DNA from: an uncultured Alphaproteobacteria bacterium
Lineage (GTDB): Bacteria; Pseudomonadota; Alphaproteobacteria; HIMB59; GCA-002718135
Direction: 5' to 3'
Assembly (NCBI GenBank): GCA_902560725.1
Contig: CACEMR010000003.1
Coordinates: 1 to 64,000, forward strand
DNA length: 64,000 nucleotides
Shown here: in pieces, positions 33,545 to 41,715 of the stretch
Position numbering within the stretch: position 1 is the stretch's first letter
How the letters are laid out: the number at the start of each line of letters is the position of its first letter
Notes under the pieces: generated by a model
Databases searched by the model: none
What the model saw: only the letters and a program-made list of their open reading frames with translations
What the model was told of the DNA's origin: nothing
Made by a program: the position numbers and the translations under genes

Positions 33545-34393
33545 ATGTCTGATAACTCTTCTTCAACAGGACAAAAACATCCTTATCATTTAGTAGATCC
33601 AAGTCCTTTACCTTTCCTATCTTCAATTGCTGCCTTAGCAATGGCTGCTGGACTGGTTTTCTATATGCACTACGAAACAACTTGGTTGCTAATATTAGGT
33701 ACTATTGGATTATTAACTATCATGTTTATTTGGTGGAGAGATATTATCAATGAGTCAACTTTTCAAAAAGTTCATACACCTGTGGTAGAGTTAGGATTAA
33801 GATATGGAATGGCTCTATTCATTGCCTCTGAAGTTATGTTCTTTGTTGCATTCTTTTGGGCTTTCTTTGATGCGAGTCTAACTCCAAAACTTCCGATTGA
33901 GGAATATACAGAAATTTTTGATACAGACGGAGCTGTAGGTGTCTGGCCTCCTGAAGGAATAAAAACATTTGATCCACTGGATGTTCCTTTTTTAAATACA
34001 TTAATTTTATTAATGTCTGGAACAACATGCACATGGGCACATCATGCAGTACGTGAAGGTCATAGAGATCAAGCAATTCAGGCTTTATGGATCACAGTTG
34101 GCTTGGGAGTGTTTTTTACTTTTATGCAAGGAGTAGAATATTACGAGGCAGCTTTACACTACTTTAGTTTCACTGACGGAATATACCCTTCAGTTTTTTA
34201 TATGGCCACTGGCTTTCATGGCTTTCATGTAATGGTTGGAACAGCATTTTTGGCCGTGTGTTTATTTAGAGTATATAAGAACCATTTTACTCCAGATAGA
34301 CATTTTGGTTTAGAGGCAGCAGCTTGGTATTGGCATTTTGTTGATGTTGTTTGGCTTTTCCTTTTTATATGTGTTTATGTTTGGGGTGCATAA
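33545..34393 (+). CDS. ctaE: Cytochrome c oxidase subunit III
   Basis: HPYHLVDPSPLPFL, ASEVMFFVAFFWAFF, YPSVFYMATGFHGFHVMVG, WYWHFVDVVWLFLFI. Confidence 0.96.
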   Translation: MSDNSSSTGQKHPYHLVDPSPLPFLSSIAALAMAAGLVFYMHYETTWLLILGTIGLLTIMFIWWRDIINESTFQKVHTPVVELGLRYGMALFIASEVMFFVAFFWAFFDASLTPKLPIEEYTEIFDTDGAVGVWPPEGIKTFDPLDVPFLNTLILLMSGTTCTWAHHAVREGHRDQAIQALWITVGLGVFFTFMQGVEYYEAALHYFSFTDGIYPSVFYMATGFHGFHVMVGTAFLAVCLFRVYKNHFTPDRHFGLEAAAWYWHFVDVVWLFLFICVYVWGA

Positions 34394-35083
34394 ATTAAAA
34401 AATTCCCTTTAAATTTTTTCCTATTTAGCCTTGTTTGTGTAGCCTTGACTTCATATTTAGGATTTTGGCAATTAGAAAGATTAAAATGGAAAGAACAACT
34501 AATTGATAATTTCAATAACTTACAAGATCAAAAACCCCTTTCATTATCAATGGGAAAAATGAAATATCCAAATATTGAAGAATTTACAAAAATTATTTCT
34601 AAGGGAACTGTTGATAGATCGAAAAAAATTTTTTTACCTGCTAAAACTAATAATGGTAAAAATGGCATCAGATTAGGAAGTCTTTTGACTGACAATCATG
34701 GAAATCATTATTTAATAGATGAAGGATGGTTTCCTGAGAAACAATATGATTATTTTAAAAATAATAATATAATTATTAATACTGAAATTATTGGTTACAT
34801 TAGATTTCCAACTCAAAAGAAAATGTTTACTCCAGAAAATTCCATAAAAACTAATGAATGGTACTATTATGATTTGCAACAAATTCAAAACTACTTTGGT
34901 GTTCAAATTAATCAAAAATTTTTTATAAAAAATATGTCAAATTATTCTGAGAATTTTCTAGTTCCATCTTCAATTAAACACAATTTTGCAAATAATCATT
35001 TACAATATGCTATTACTTGGTTTTTGATGAGTATTTCTTTTTGTGTTATTTTTTCTATATATTTTTTCAGGAATTTTAAATGA
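34394..35083 (+). CDS. SURF1 family cytochrome oxidase biogenesis protein (start uncertain: ATT 34394 or TTG 34445)
   Basis: LGFWQLERLKWKEQLI, YLIDEGWFP, WYYYDLQQI, HLQYAITWFLM; the open frame continues to the first codon after the ctaE stop and supplies the N-terminal TM helix. Confidence 0.82.
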   Translation: MKKFPLNFFLFSLVCVALTSYLGFWQLERLKWKEQLIDNFNNLQDQKPLSLSMGKMKYPNIEEFTKIISKGTVDRSKKIFLPAKTNNGKNGIRLGSLLTDNHGNHYLIDEGWFPEKQYDYFKNNNIIINTEIIGYIRFPTQKKMFTPENSIKTNEWYYYDLQQIQNYFGVQINQKFFIKNMSNYSENFLVPSSIKHNFANNHLQYAITWFLMSISFCVIFSIYFFRNFK

Positions 35084-36447
35084 AATATTTAAGTACAAGA
35101 GACAATTCACTAAACCAATCTTTTAATGATATTTTATATCAAGGTCTTTCTAAAGATGGAGGTCTCTACCTGCCAAGAGAATGGCCAACAATTAATTTAG
35201 ATAAATTATTAAATTTGTCCTACCAGGAAGTTGCAACAGAAATAATTCATTCTTTTACTAAAGACGATATTAATAAAGAGGACTTATCTCAGATTATAAT
35301 GAATTCATATGTTGATTTTAAAAATGATAAAATTGCACCTATACTTAAATTAGATAATAATAAATTCTTATTAGAATTATTTTATGGACCAACTTACGCA
35401 TTTAAAGATTATGCATTACAGTTTTTAGGAAATTTGTTTTCTTATAGTCTAAAAATTAATCCCAGAAAAATATCAATACTTGGCGCTACCTCTGGGGATA
35501 CTGGTTCCGCTGCAATAAATGCTTTTAAATCAAATAAAGACATTAATGTTTTTATGTTACATCCTCATAATAAAGTATCACCAATGCAACAAAAACAAAT
35601 GACTACTGTTGATGAAAAAAATATATTTAATATTGCAATAGAAGGTAATTTTGATGATTGTCAAAAAATCGTCAAAAAGTTATTTTTAGATGATGAAATT
35701 CAAAGTCAAACTTCTTTAACTGCTGTTAATTCAATTAATTGGGCGCGACTAATAGCACAAGTTGTATATTATTTTTGGACTTATTTACAGATTAGAAGAA
35801 AAAATCTAAACTTTATTGTGCCCTCTGGTAATTTTGGAAATATTTTTTCTGCTTATGTTGCAAAAAAAATAGGCCTTCCTATAAATCGCTTACATATAGC
35901 TACAAATAAAAACGACATTCTTAAATCAATTATCAAAAATGGAGTTATGAAGAAAAAAATAGTTTCTCAAACATTTAGTCCAAGCATGGATATACAAATT
36001 TCAAGTAATTTTGAAAGACAAATGTTTGAAAGTCTTAATAGAGACAGCTCTAAGGTAAGTGAAATTTTTGAAATATTTTATAAAACAGGAAATTATACTT
36101 TTGATAAAAATATTATTGAAGATTTTAAAAAAATATATGATGCATCAAGTATTAATGATGAAGAAACTCTTGAAACAATAAAAAAAGTATATGATTTTTA
36201 CGGTTATCTTTCAGACCCTCATACTGCTACAGGTATAAAACTACTATTAGAAAAAAACCAAAACGAAACATGGATTTCTTTAGCTTGTGCACACCCAGCA
36301 AAGTTTCAAGATACTGTTAAAAAAGCAACTAATTTGGACGTAGAAATACCTGAAGAATTGGGTAAAATCTTTGATAAAAAGGAAAAGATGACTATATTAG
36401 CAAATAGTACAAAAGAAGTTAAAAAATTCATTTTAGAAAATATTTAA
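35080..36447 (+). CDS. thrC: Threonine synthase
   Basis: YLSTRD, FYGPTYAFKDYALQFLGNL, LGATSGDTGSAAI, VPSGNFGNIFSAY. Confidence 0.95.
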   Translation: MKYLSTRDNSLNQSFNDILYQGLSKDGGLYLPREWPTINLDKLLNLSYQEVATEIIHSFTKDDINKEDLSQIIMNSYVDFKNDKIAPILKLDNNKFLLELFYGPTYAFKDYALQFLGNLFSYSLKINPRKISILGATSGDTGSAAINAFKSNKDINVFMLHPHNKVSPMQQKQMTTVDEKNIFNIAIEGNFDDCQKIVKKLFLDDEIQSQTSLTAVNSINWARLIAQVVYYFWTYLQIRRKNLNFIVPSGNFGNIFSAYVAKKIGLPINRLHIATNKNDILKSIIKNGVMKKKIVSQTFSPSMDIQISSNFERQMFESLNRDSSKVSEIFEIFYKTGNYTFDKNIIEDFKKIYDASSINDEETLETIKKVYDFYGYLSDPHTATGIKLLLEKNQNETWISLACAHPAKFQDTVKKATNLDVEIPEELGKIFDKKEKMTILANSTKEVKKFILENI

Positions 36448-36448
36448 T

Positions 36449-37702
36449 ATGCACAAAATTACAGAACTTGATAATGGACTGAGAATAGTTACTCAAAATA
36501 TGCCAGGCCTAGAAACAGTTTCAATGGGAATTTGGAATTTTGTTGGAGGTAGAGATGAATTGAAAGAAGTAAATGGAGTCGCTCATCTTTTAGAACATAT
36601 GGCATTTAAAGGAACAACAACAAAAAATGCTCTTCAAATTGCTGAAACAATTGAAAATGTAGGTGGAGATATTAATGCTTATACTTCAAAAGAAATAACT
36701 GCTTACTATGTTAAACTATTAGCTGATGATTTACCTTATGGGATAGATATACTTACAGATATTCTTCAAAATTCAACTTTTGAAGAAGAAGAATTAAATA
36801 GAGAACGAGGGGTTATAATTCAAGAAATTGGTATGTATCTTGATACACCTGATGATATGATTTTTGATTATTGGCAAGAAAAAGCATATCCCAACCAGCC
36901 AATGGGACGTTCAATTTTAGGAAAAACTGATATTATAAAAAATATCTCTCGAGAACAAGTTAAGGATTTTATGATGCAAAACTATAATCCTAAACGAATG
37001 ATAATTAGTGCTGCTGGTAAAATCAATCATGATGAATTTGTTGAGTCAATTAAAAAAACATGCACGAATTTACCTTTAGGAGAGTCTCACTTAAGAAATA
37101 AAGCTAATTACGAGTCAGGTGAATATAGAGAAGATAAAAAACTAGAGCAGATTCACCTACTTCTTGGTTTTGAAGGTGTTGATTATCATCATGAAGATTT
37201 CTATTCTCTTTTAGTTTATTCTTCACTACTTGGCGGTGGGATGTCTTCAAGATTATTTCAAGAGATTAGAGAAAAAAGAGGTTTAGTTTATGGAATATCT
37301 TCTTTTAGTTCATCTTATACTGATACAGGAGTGTTTGGAATTTATTGTGGAACAGGTGAAAATCAAATTCAAGAATTAATACCAGTATTATGTGATGAAT
37401 TAAACAAAAGTCCAAATTCTATTTCAGAAAAAGAAATCAATAGAGGTAAGGCTCAATTAAAAGCAAGCTTAATGATGGGAAGAGAAAGTGCTTTTAGACG
37501 CTGTGAAAGTGCTGCTAGACAATTATTAGTTTTTGGTCGAATAATTGAACCAACCGAAACAATAAAAAAAATTGATCTAGTGTCAAAAGAAACTGTTGGA
37601 AATATCGCAAAAAAAATAGTTTCTGGCCCTATAACGATTTCAAGCATCGGACCACTATCAAAGTTAGAAAATTTAGACAAAATACAAGCTCGAATTCAAT
37701 AA
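36449..37702 (+). CDS. M16 family zinc peptidase (processing peptidase-like)
   Basis: HLLEHMAFKGT (HxxEH), NAYTSKEITAYYVKLL, GGGMSSRLFQEIREKRGLVY. Confidence 0.92.
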   Translation: MHKITELDNGLRIVTQNMPGLETVSMGIWNFVGGRDELKEVNGVAHLLEHMAFKGTTTKNALQIAETIENVGGDINAYTSKEITAYYVKLLADDLPYGIDILTDILQNSTFEEEELNRERGVIIQEIGMYLDTPDDMIFDYWQEKAYPNQPMGRSILGKTDIIKNISREQVKDFMMQNYNPKRMIISAAGKINHDEFVESIKKTCTNLPLGESHLRNKANYESGEYREDKKLEQIHLLLGFEGVDYHHEDFYSLLVYSSLLGGGMSSRLFQEIREKRGLVYGISSFSSSYTDTGVFGIYCGTGENQIQELIPVLCDELNKSPNSISEKEINRGKAQLKASLMMGRESAFRRCESAARQLLVFGRIIEPTETIKKIDLVSKETVGNIAKKIVSGPITISSIGPLSKLENLDKIQARIQ

Positions 37703-37712
37703 AGATAAAATA

Positions 37713-37955
37713 TTATTTTATTTTAATTTTTTCTTTAACTAAATGCTCTTCTTGAAAATTTTTAATAGATAAATTCATTTCTAATTCAATTTCATCATCT
37801 ACTTTGATTTCTCCATTTTCAAATTTACTTGTTAAAGATGTTTCTATTATTCTCTGAGAAGAAATACCTACCTTCTTTAAAAATTTCCTTACTTCAATAT
37901 TTAAATTATCTTTATTCATATAAATACTATAAATTATTTGATAAGATTCCCACAA
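37713..37955 (-). CDS. Small conserved protein, DUF6494-like (likely start at about 37919)
   Basis: MNKDNLNIEVRKFLKKVGISSQRIIETSL pattern. Confidence 0.5.
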   Translation of the reverse strand: MWESYQIIYSIYMNKDNLNIEVRKFLKKVGISSQRIIETSLTSKFENGEIKVDDEIELEMNLSIKNFQEEHLVKEKIKIK

Positions 37956-37973
37956 TAGTGATATTCTTTTTTA

Positions 37974-38420
37974 ATGAATTCTTATAGTTTTAAAACTTCA
38001 GTTGGCTGGATAACTATACAATCTAGTGGATCTAAGCTTGTTTCTGTAAAGTTCGGTAAATCAAAAAAGTATAGCGCTTCTAAATACTTAAAAAATATTT
38101 CTAAACAAATTAAATCATTTACTATTGGTAAATTGCAAAAATTTAAAATAGATTATGAGCTATCTGGTTCTTTACTACAAATTAAAATTTGGAGAGAATT
38201 ATCAAAAATTAAATATGGAAAAATAAAAACATATGGTGAAATAGCAAAAAAATTGAATACTTCACCTCGTTACGTAGGTAATGTTTGTGGTCAAAACAAT
38301 TTATTATTAATTATTCCTTGTCATAGAGTTATAAGAAGTGACGGATCTCTTGGTGGATTTTCAGGTTTAGGTGGTATAAAACTTAAAAAAAAATTACTTA
38401 AATTAGAATCAAATGTCTAA
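37974..38420 (+). CDS. ogt: Methylated-DNA--protein-cysteine methyltransferase
   Basis: YGEIAKKLNTSPRYVGNVCGQN, IIPCHRVIRSDGSLGGFSGL active-site motif. Confidence 0.93.
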   Translation: MNSYSFKTSVGWITIQSSGSKLVSVKFGKSKKYSASKYLKNISKQIKSFTIGKLQKFKIDYELSGSLLQIKIWRELSKIKYGKIKTYGEIAKKLNTSPRYVGNVCGQNNLLLIIPCHRVIRSDGSLGGFSGLGGIKLKKKLLKLESNV

Positions 38421-39138
38421 AAATATTATTGTTCTTCAACACATACCAATTGAAACACCTGGATATTTATTGGATTTAATGAAGCAAGATAAATTTAATA
38501 TAACAACAATTGAATTGGATCATGGTGAAAAAATACCAGATAATTTGTCTTCATATCACGCGATGTTTTGTATGGGAGGTCCAATGGATACTTGGATGGA
38601 AGATCAATATCCATGGCTGATTGAAGAGAAAAAGAAAATTAAAGAATTTGTAGTAAATTTAAAAAAACCTTACTTAGGTTTTTGTCTTGGCTGTCAATTA
38701 CTCGGAGAAGTTTTAGGTGGAAAAGTTATTAAATCGATACCATCAGAGATAGGAATTTTAAATATAGAAATGTCAAAAGCAAAAGATAATGATAAATTAT
38801 TCTCAGAATACTCTGATACAATTAATGCTTTGCAATGGCATAGTTATGAAGTTTCTGAATTAGATAGCAATAAAAATGTAACTATCCTAGGGTCATCCAA
38901 AACTACAAAATATCAAATTTTTAAATATATGGAGCACGCGTATGGGATACAATTTCATATAGAAATTAAGGATAATACTGTTAACCAGTGGTCTTGTGTT
39001 CCCGAATATGAAAAAGCTCTAGAAGATAGTCTAGGAAGTGGAGCTCTAGAAAATTTTGATAAAAAAGCAAAAATGTATATGAAAGAAATGAACTTAAGTG
39101 CTGAAATTTTGTATAAAAATTTTAAAAAAATAATTTAA
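38413..39138 (+). CDS. Type 1 glutamine amidotransferase (GMP synthase-like GATase domain)
   Basis: CMGGPMD, PYLGFCLGCQLLGEVLGG, ALQWHSYEV, YGIQFHIEI. Confidence 0.87.
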   Translation: MSKNIIVLQHIPIETPGYLLDLMKQDKFNITTIELDHGEKIPDNLSSYHAMFCMGGPMDTWMEDQYPWLIEEKKKIKEFVVNLKKPYLGFCLGCQLLGEVLGGKVIKSIPSEIGILNIEMSKAKDNDKLFSEYSDTINALQWHSYEVSELDSNKNVTILGSSKTTKYQIFKYMEHAYGIQFHIEIKDNTVNQWSCVPEYEKALEDSLGSGALENFDKKAKMYMKEMNLSAEILYKNFKKII

Positions 39139-39190
39139 TTATGATGACTGCTTTTTGATTTCATGATTAAATGAATTTTGGAGATAAATT

Positions 39191-40243
39191 ATGAAGAAGA
39201 TAAAGGGACCTGCTATTTTTTTGGCACAATTTGCTGATGATAAAGAGCCTTTTAATTCATTAAAGGGAATTTCAAAATGGGCTTCTGATTTAGGTTATAA
39301 AGGTGTGCAAATACCATCTTGGGATAGTCGTTTGTTTGATTTATCTAAAGCTGCAGAGAGTAAAGATTATTGTGATGAAATTAAAGGTGTTTTAAAAAAT
39401 AATAATATTGAATTAACAGAATTATCTACCCACTTACAAGGTCAGTTAGTTGCTGTTCATCCTGCTTACGATATTCCTTTTGATGGTTTTGCTCCTAAGC
39501 AAGTTAAGGGTAACCCAAATAAAAGACAAGAATGGGCATCAAATCAATTAATGATGGCAGCTTCTGCATCAAAAAATCTGGGATTAATAGCACATGCAAC
39601 TTTTTCTGGCGCACTTGCTTGGCCTTACTTGTATCCATGGCCCCAAAGACCTACAGGTTTAGTTGATGAAGCATTTGATGAGTTAGCTAAGAGATGGATG
39701 CCCATATTAAATGCTTTTGACGATTCTGGTGTAGACTTATGTTATGAAATACATCCTGGAGAAGATCTACATGATGGTGTTACATTTGAAATGTTTTTAG
39801 AAAAAGTAAAAAACCATAATCGATGTAATATGCTTTATGATCCAAGTCATTTTGTGTTACAACATTTAAATTATCTCGATTATATTGATATATATCACGA
39901 AAAGTTAAAGATGTTTCATGTAAAAGATGCTGAATTGAATCCAACAGGAAAACAGGGAGTATATGGTGGATTTCAATCTTGGATTGATAGAGCAGGTAGA
40001 TTTAGATCTCTTGGAGATGGACAAGTAGATTTTAAATCAATTTTTTCAAAACTTTCTGGTTATAATTTTAATGGATGGGCTGTTCTTGAATGGGAATGTT
40101 GCATAAAGAGTCCGCAACAAGGCGCTCTAGAGGGAGCTAAATTTATAGATCAGCACATAATTGATGTAACAGAAAAAGCTTTTGATGATTTTGCAGACTC
40201 AGGGATGGACAAAGAAACTAACAAAAAACTCCTAGGTATTTAA
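39191..40243 (+). CDS. Sugar phosphate isomerase/epimerase
   Basis: TIM-barrel sugar isomerase motifs: DLCYEIHPGEDLHDG, NMLYDPSHFVLQ, MFHVKDAE, GDGQVDFKSIF, AVLEWECC. Confidence 0.85.
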   Translation: MKKIKGPAIFLAQFADDKEPFNSLKGISKWASDLGYKGVQIPSWDSRLFDLSKAAESKDYCDEIKGVLKNNNIELTELSTHLQGQLVAVHPAYDIPFDGFAPKQVKGNPNKRQEWASNQLMMAASASKNLGLIAHATFSGALAWPYLYPWPQRPTGLVDEAFDELAKRWMPILNAFDDSGVDLCYEIHPGEDLHDGVTFEMFLEKVKNHNRCNMLYDPSHFVLQHLNYLDYIDIYHEKLKMFHVKDAELNPTGKQGVYGGFQSWIDRAGRFRSLGDGQVDFKSIFSKLSGYNFNGWAVLEWECCIKSPQQGALEGAKFIDQHIIDVTEKAFDDFADSGMDKETNKKLLGI

Positions 40244-40252
40244 GGAAAAAAA

Positions 40253-41404
40253 TTGAAAAAAAGACTCAAACTTGGAATGATTGGTGGGGGACAAGGTGCT
40301 TTTATAGGAGCTGTTCACCGTCTTTGTGCAAGGATGGATGATAAATATGAATTTGTAGCTGGATGTTTGTCTTCTACACCAGAAAGAGCAACCACTTCAG
40401 CTAAAGAGATTGGTTTGGATTTATCTAGAAGTTACCCTGATTTTAAAACTATGGCTGAGCAGGAGTCAAAAAGAGATGATGGAATAGACGTAGTATCAAT
40501 AGTTACTCCAAATCATATGCATGCAGAACCTGCAATAGAATTTTTAAATAAAAATATTCATGTAATATGTGACAAGCCTATGACTTCAACAATGGAAGAT
40601 GCTCATAGATTAGTTGATGCAGTATCAGCTTCTGGTGCACATTTTTTTTTAACGCACAATTATTCTGGTTATCCAGTAGTAAGAGAAATAAGATCTCTAA
40701 TAAAAAATGGTGAGATTGGCACTATTCGAATTATTAAAAGTTCTTACTTACAGGGCTGGCTTGGTTCCAAAGAAGAAGACTCTGGTGAAAATAAGCAGGC
40801 TGAATGGAGAACAGATCCTAAAAGAAGTGGTGTAGCTGGAGCAGTAGGTGACATTGGCAGTCATGCTATGCATTTAATAGAGTTTATTTCAGGCGAAAAA
40901 TTAGAATCAGTTGCTGCAGATTTAACAACCTTCGTATCAGGTCGTAAACTTGAAGATGATGCATCTATAATGCTAAGAATGACAAATAATATAAAAGGCA
41001 ATTTATCTATTTCGCAAATAGCAACAGGTGAAGAAAATAATTTTAGATTATCAATATATGGAGATAAAGGATCTGTTCATTGGAAACAAGAAAACCCTAA
41101 CTATGCAACCTTAAGTAAGGTTGGAGTTACAAATCAAATTATAACAAGGGGTGGATCTATTAAACAAGAAGGTTCTTCATCTAACGTAAGAATACCGGCT
41201 GGACACCCGGAGGGATACTTGGAGGCATTTGCTCAAATATATTCGGATGCTGCTGATGTAATTCAAAATAAAGAAAACAAATCAGAGTTGATAAAAATTC
41301 TTCCAAATATTGATGATGGGTTACAAATAATGAAATTTATTAATGCTAGTGTGGATTCGAGTAAAAATAATTCAGCTTGGGTTGATTTATCAACAATTAA
41401 ATAA
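40253..41404 (+). CDS. Gfo/Idh/MocA family oxidoreductase
   Basis: LGMIGGGQGAFIGAVHR, SIVTPNHMHAEPA, VICDKPMTSTM, GDIGSHAMHLIEF. Confidence 0.9.
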   Translation: MKKRLKLGMIGGGQGAFIGAVHRLCARMDDKYEFVAGCLSSTPERATTSAKEIGLDLSRSYPDFKTMAEQESKRDDGIDVVSIVTPNHMHAEPAIEFLNKNIHVICDKPMTSTMEDAHRLVDAVSASGAHFFLTHNYSGYPVVREIRSLIKNGEIGTIRIIKSSYLQGWLGSKEEDSGENKQAEWRTDPKRSGVAGAVGDIGSHAMHLIEFISGEKLESVAADLTTFVSGRKLEDDASIMLRMTNNIKGNLSISQIATGEENNFRLSIYGDKGSVHWKQENPNYATLSKVGVTNQIITRGGSIKQEGSSSNVRIPAGHPEGYLEAFAQIYSDAADVIQNKENKSELIKILPNIDDGLQIMKFINASVDSSKNNSAWVDLSTIK

Positions 41405-41412
41405 TTAAATTA

Positions 41413-41460
41413 GCCCATGTTTTATGGGTATTTATTAATATGCATTTTTTGCATATTAAT
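41413..41460 (+). terminator. Two consecutive hairpins in the spacer before the amtB leader
   Basis: CCCAT-GTTTT-ATGGG (41414-41428), then ATTAATATGCA-TTTTT-TGCATATTAAT (41434-41460, 11-bp perfect stem); only a weak T tract follows. Confidence 0.45.
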
Positions 41461-41512
41461 CTTTACAATTAAAAACTTACTAATTTTTAATATTAAACTA
41501 TATCAATAATTA

Positions 41513-41561
41513 CGTTCATCGCTTTAAAAAGCGACGGAAGTAAACGAAAGTTGAAGGAACG
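41513..41561 (+). ncRNA. glnA RNA / L-glutamine riboswitch aptamer, copy 1
   Basis: CGTTC/GAACG closing stem P1, P2 hairpin TCGCTTTAAAAAGCGA, core GACGGAAGTA, P3 AAC-GAAA-GTT, GAAGGAACGC; matches recalled glnA motif consensus. Confidence 0.85.
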
Positions 41562-41579
41562 CATGCAAAGTTATAAAAT

Positions 41580-41628
41580 CGTTCAATCTGCAAAAGCAGA
41601 TCGGAAGTAGGTTTTAACCGAAGGAACG
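41580..41628 (+). ncRNA. glnA RNA / L-glutamine riboswitch aptamer, copy 2
   Basis: CGTTC/GAACG P1, P2 ATCTGC-AAAA-GCAGAT, core CGGAAGTA, P3 GGTT-TT-AACC, GAAGGAACGC; same core as copy 1 with different stem sequences. Confidence 0.87.
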
Positions 41629-41645
41629 CGGATCTTATTAATTAA

Positions 41646-41710
41646 TTTCCATAGCTAAGCATGATTTGAGCATGACTCAGGTGAGTCTTGTTGTGAACTT
41701 ATTATGGAGA
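41646..41710 (+). promoter_or_regulatory. Candidate expression platform: helix that would sequester the amtB Shine-Dalgarno sequence
   Basis: TTTCCATAG (41646-41654) pairs with TTATGGAGA (41702-41710), 9 bp including G-U, covering GGAG 41706-41709; inner hairpin GACTC-AGGT-GAGTC (41674-41687). Confidence 0.5.
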
Positions 41711-41715
41711 ATTAT

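Noticed and set aside
33772-34076. Two antisense ORFs inside ctaE
   Set aside because: Shadow ORFs opposite a confidently identified subunit III gene.
39139-39190. Short imperfect palindrome TTCATGATTAAATGAA before the sugar isomerase gene
   Set aside because: Short and AT-rich, likely chance; no second copy or supporting context noticed.
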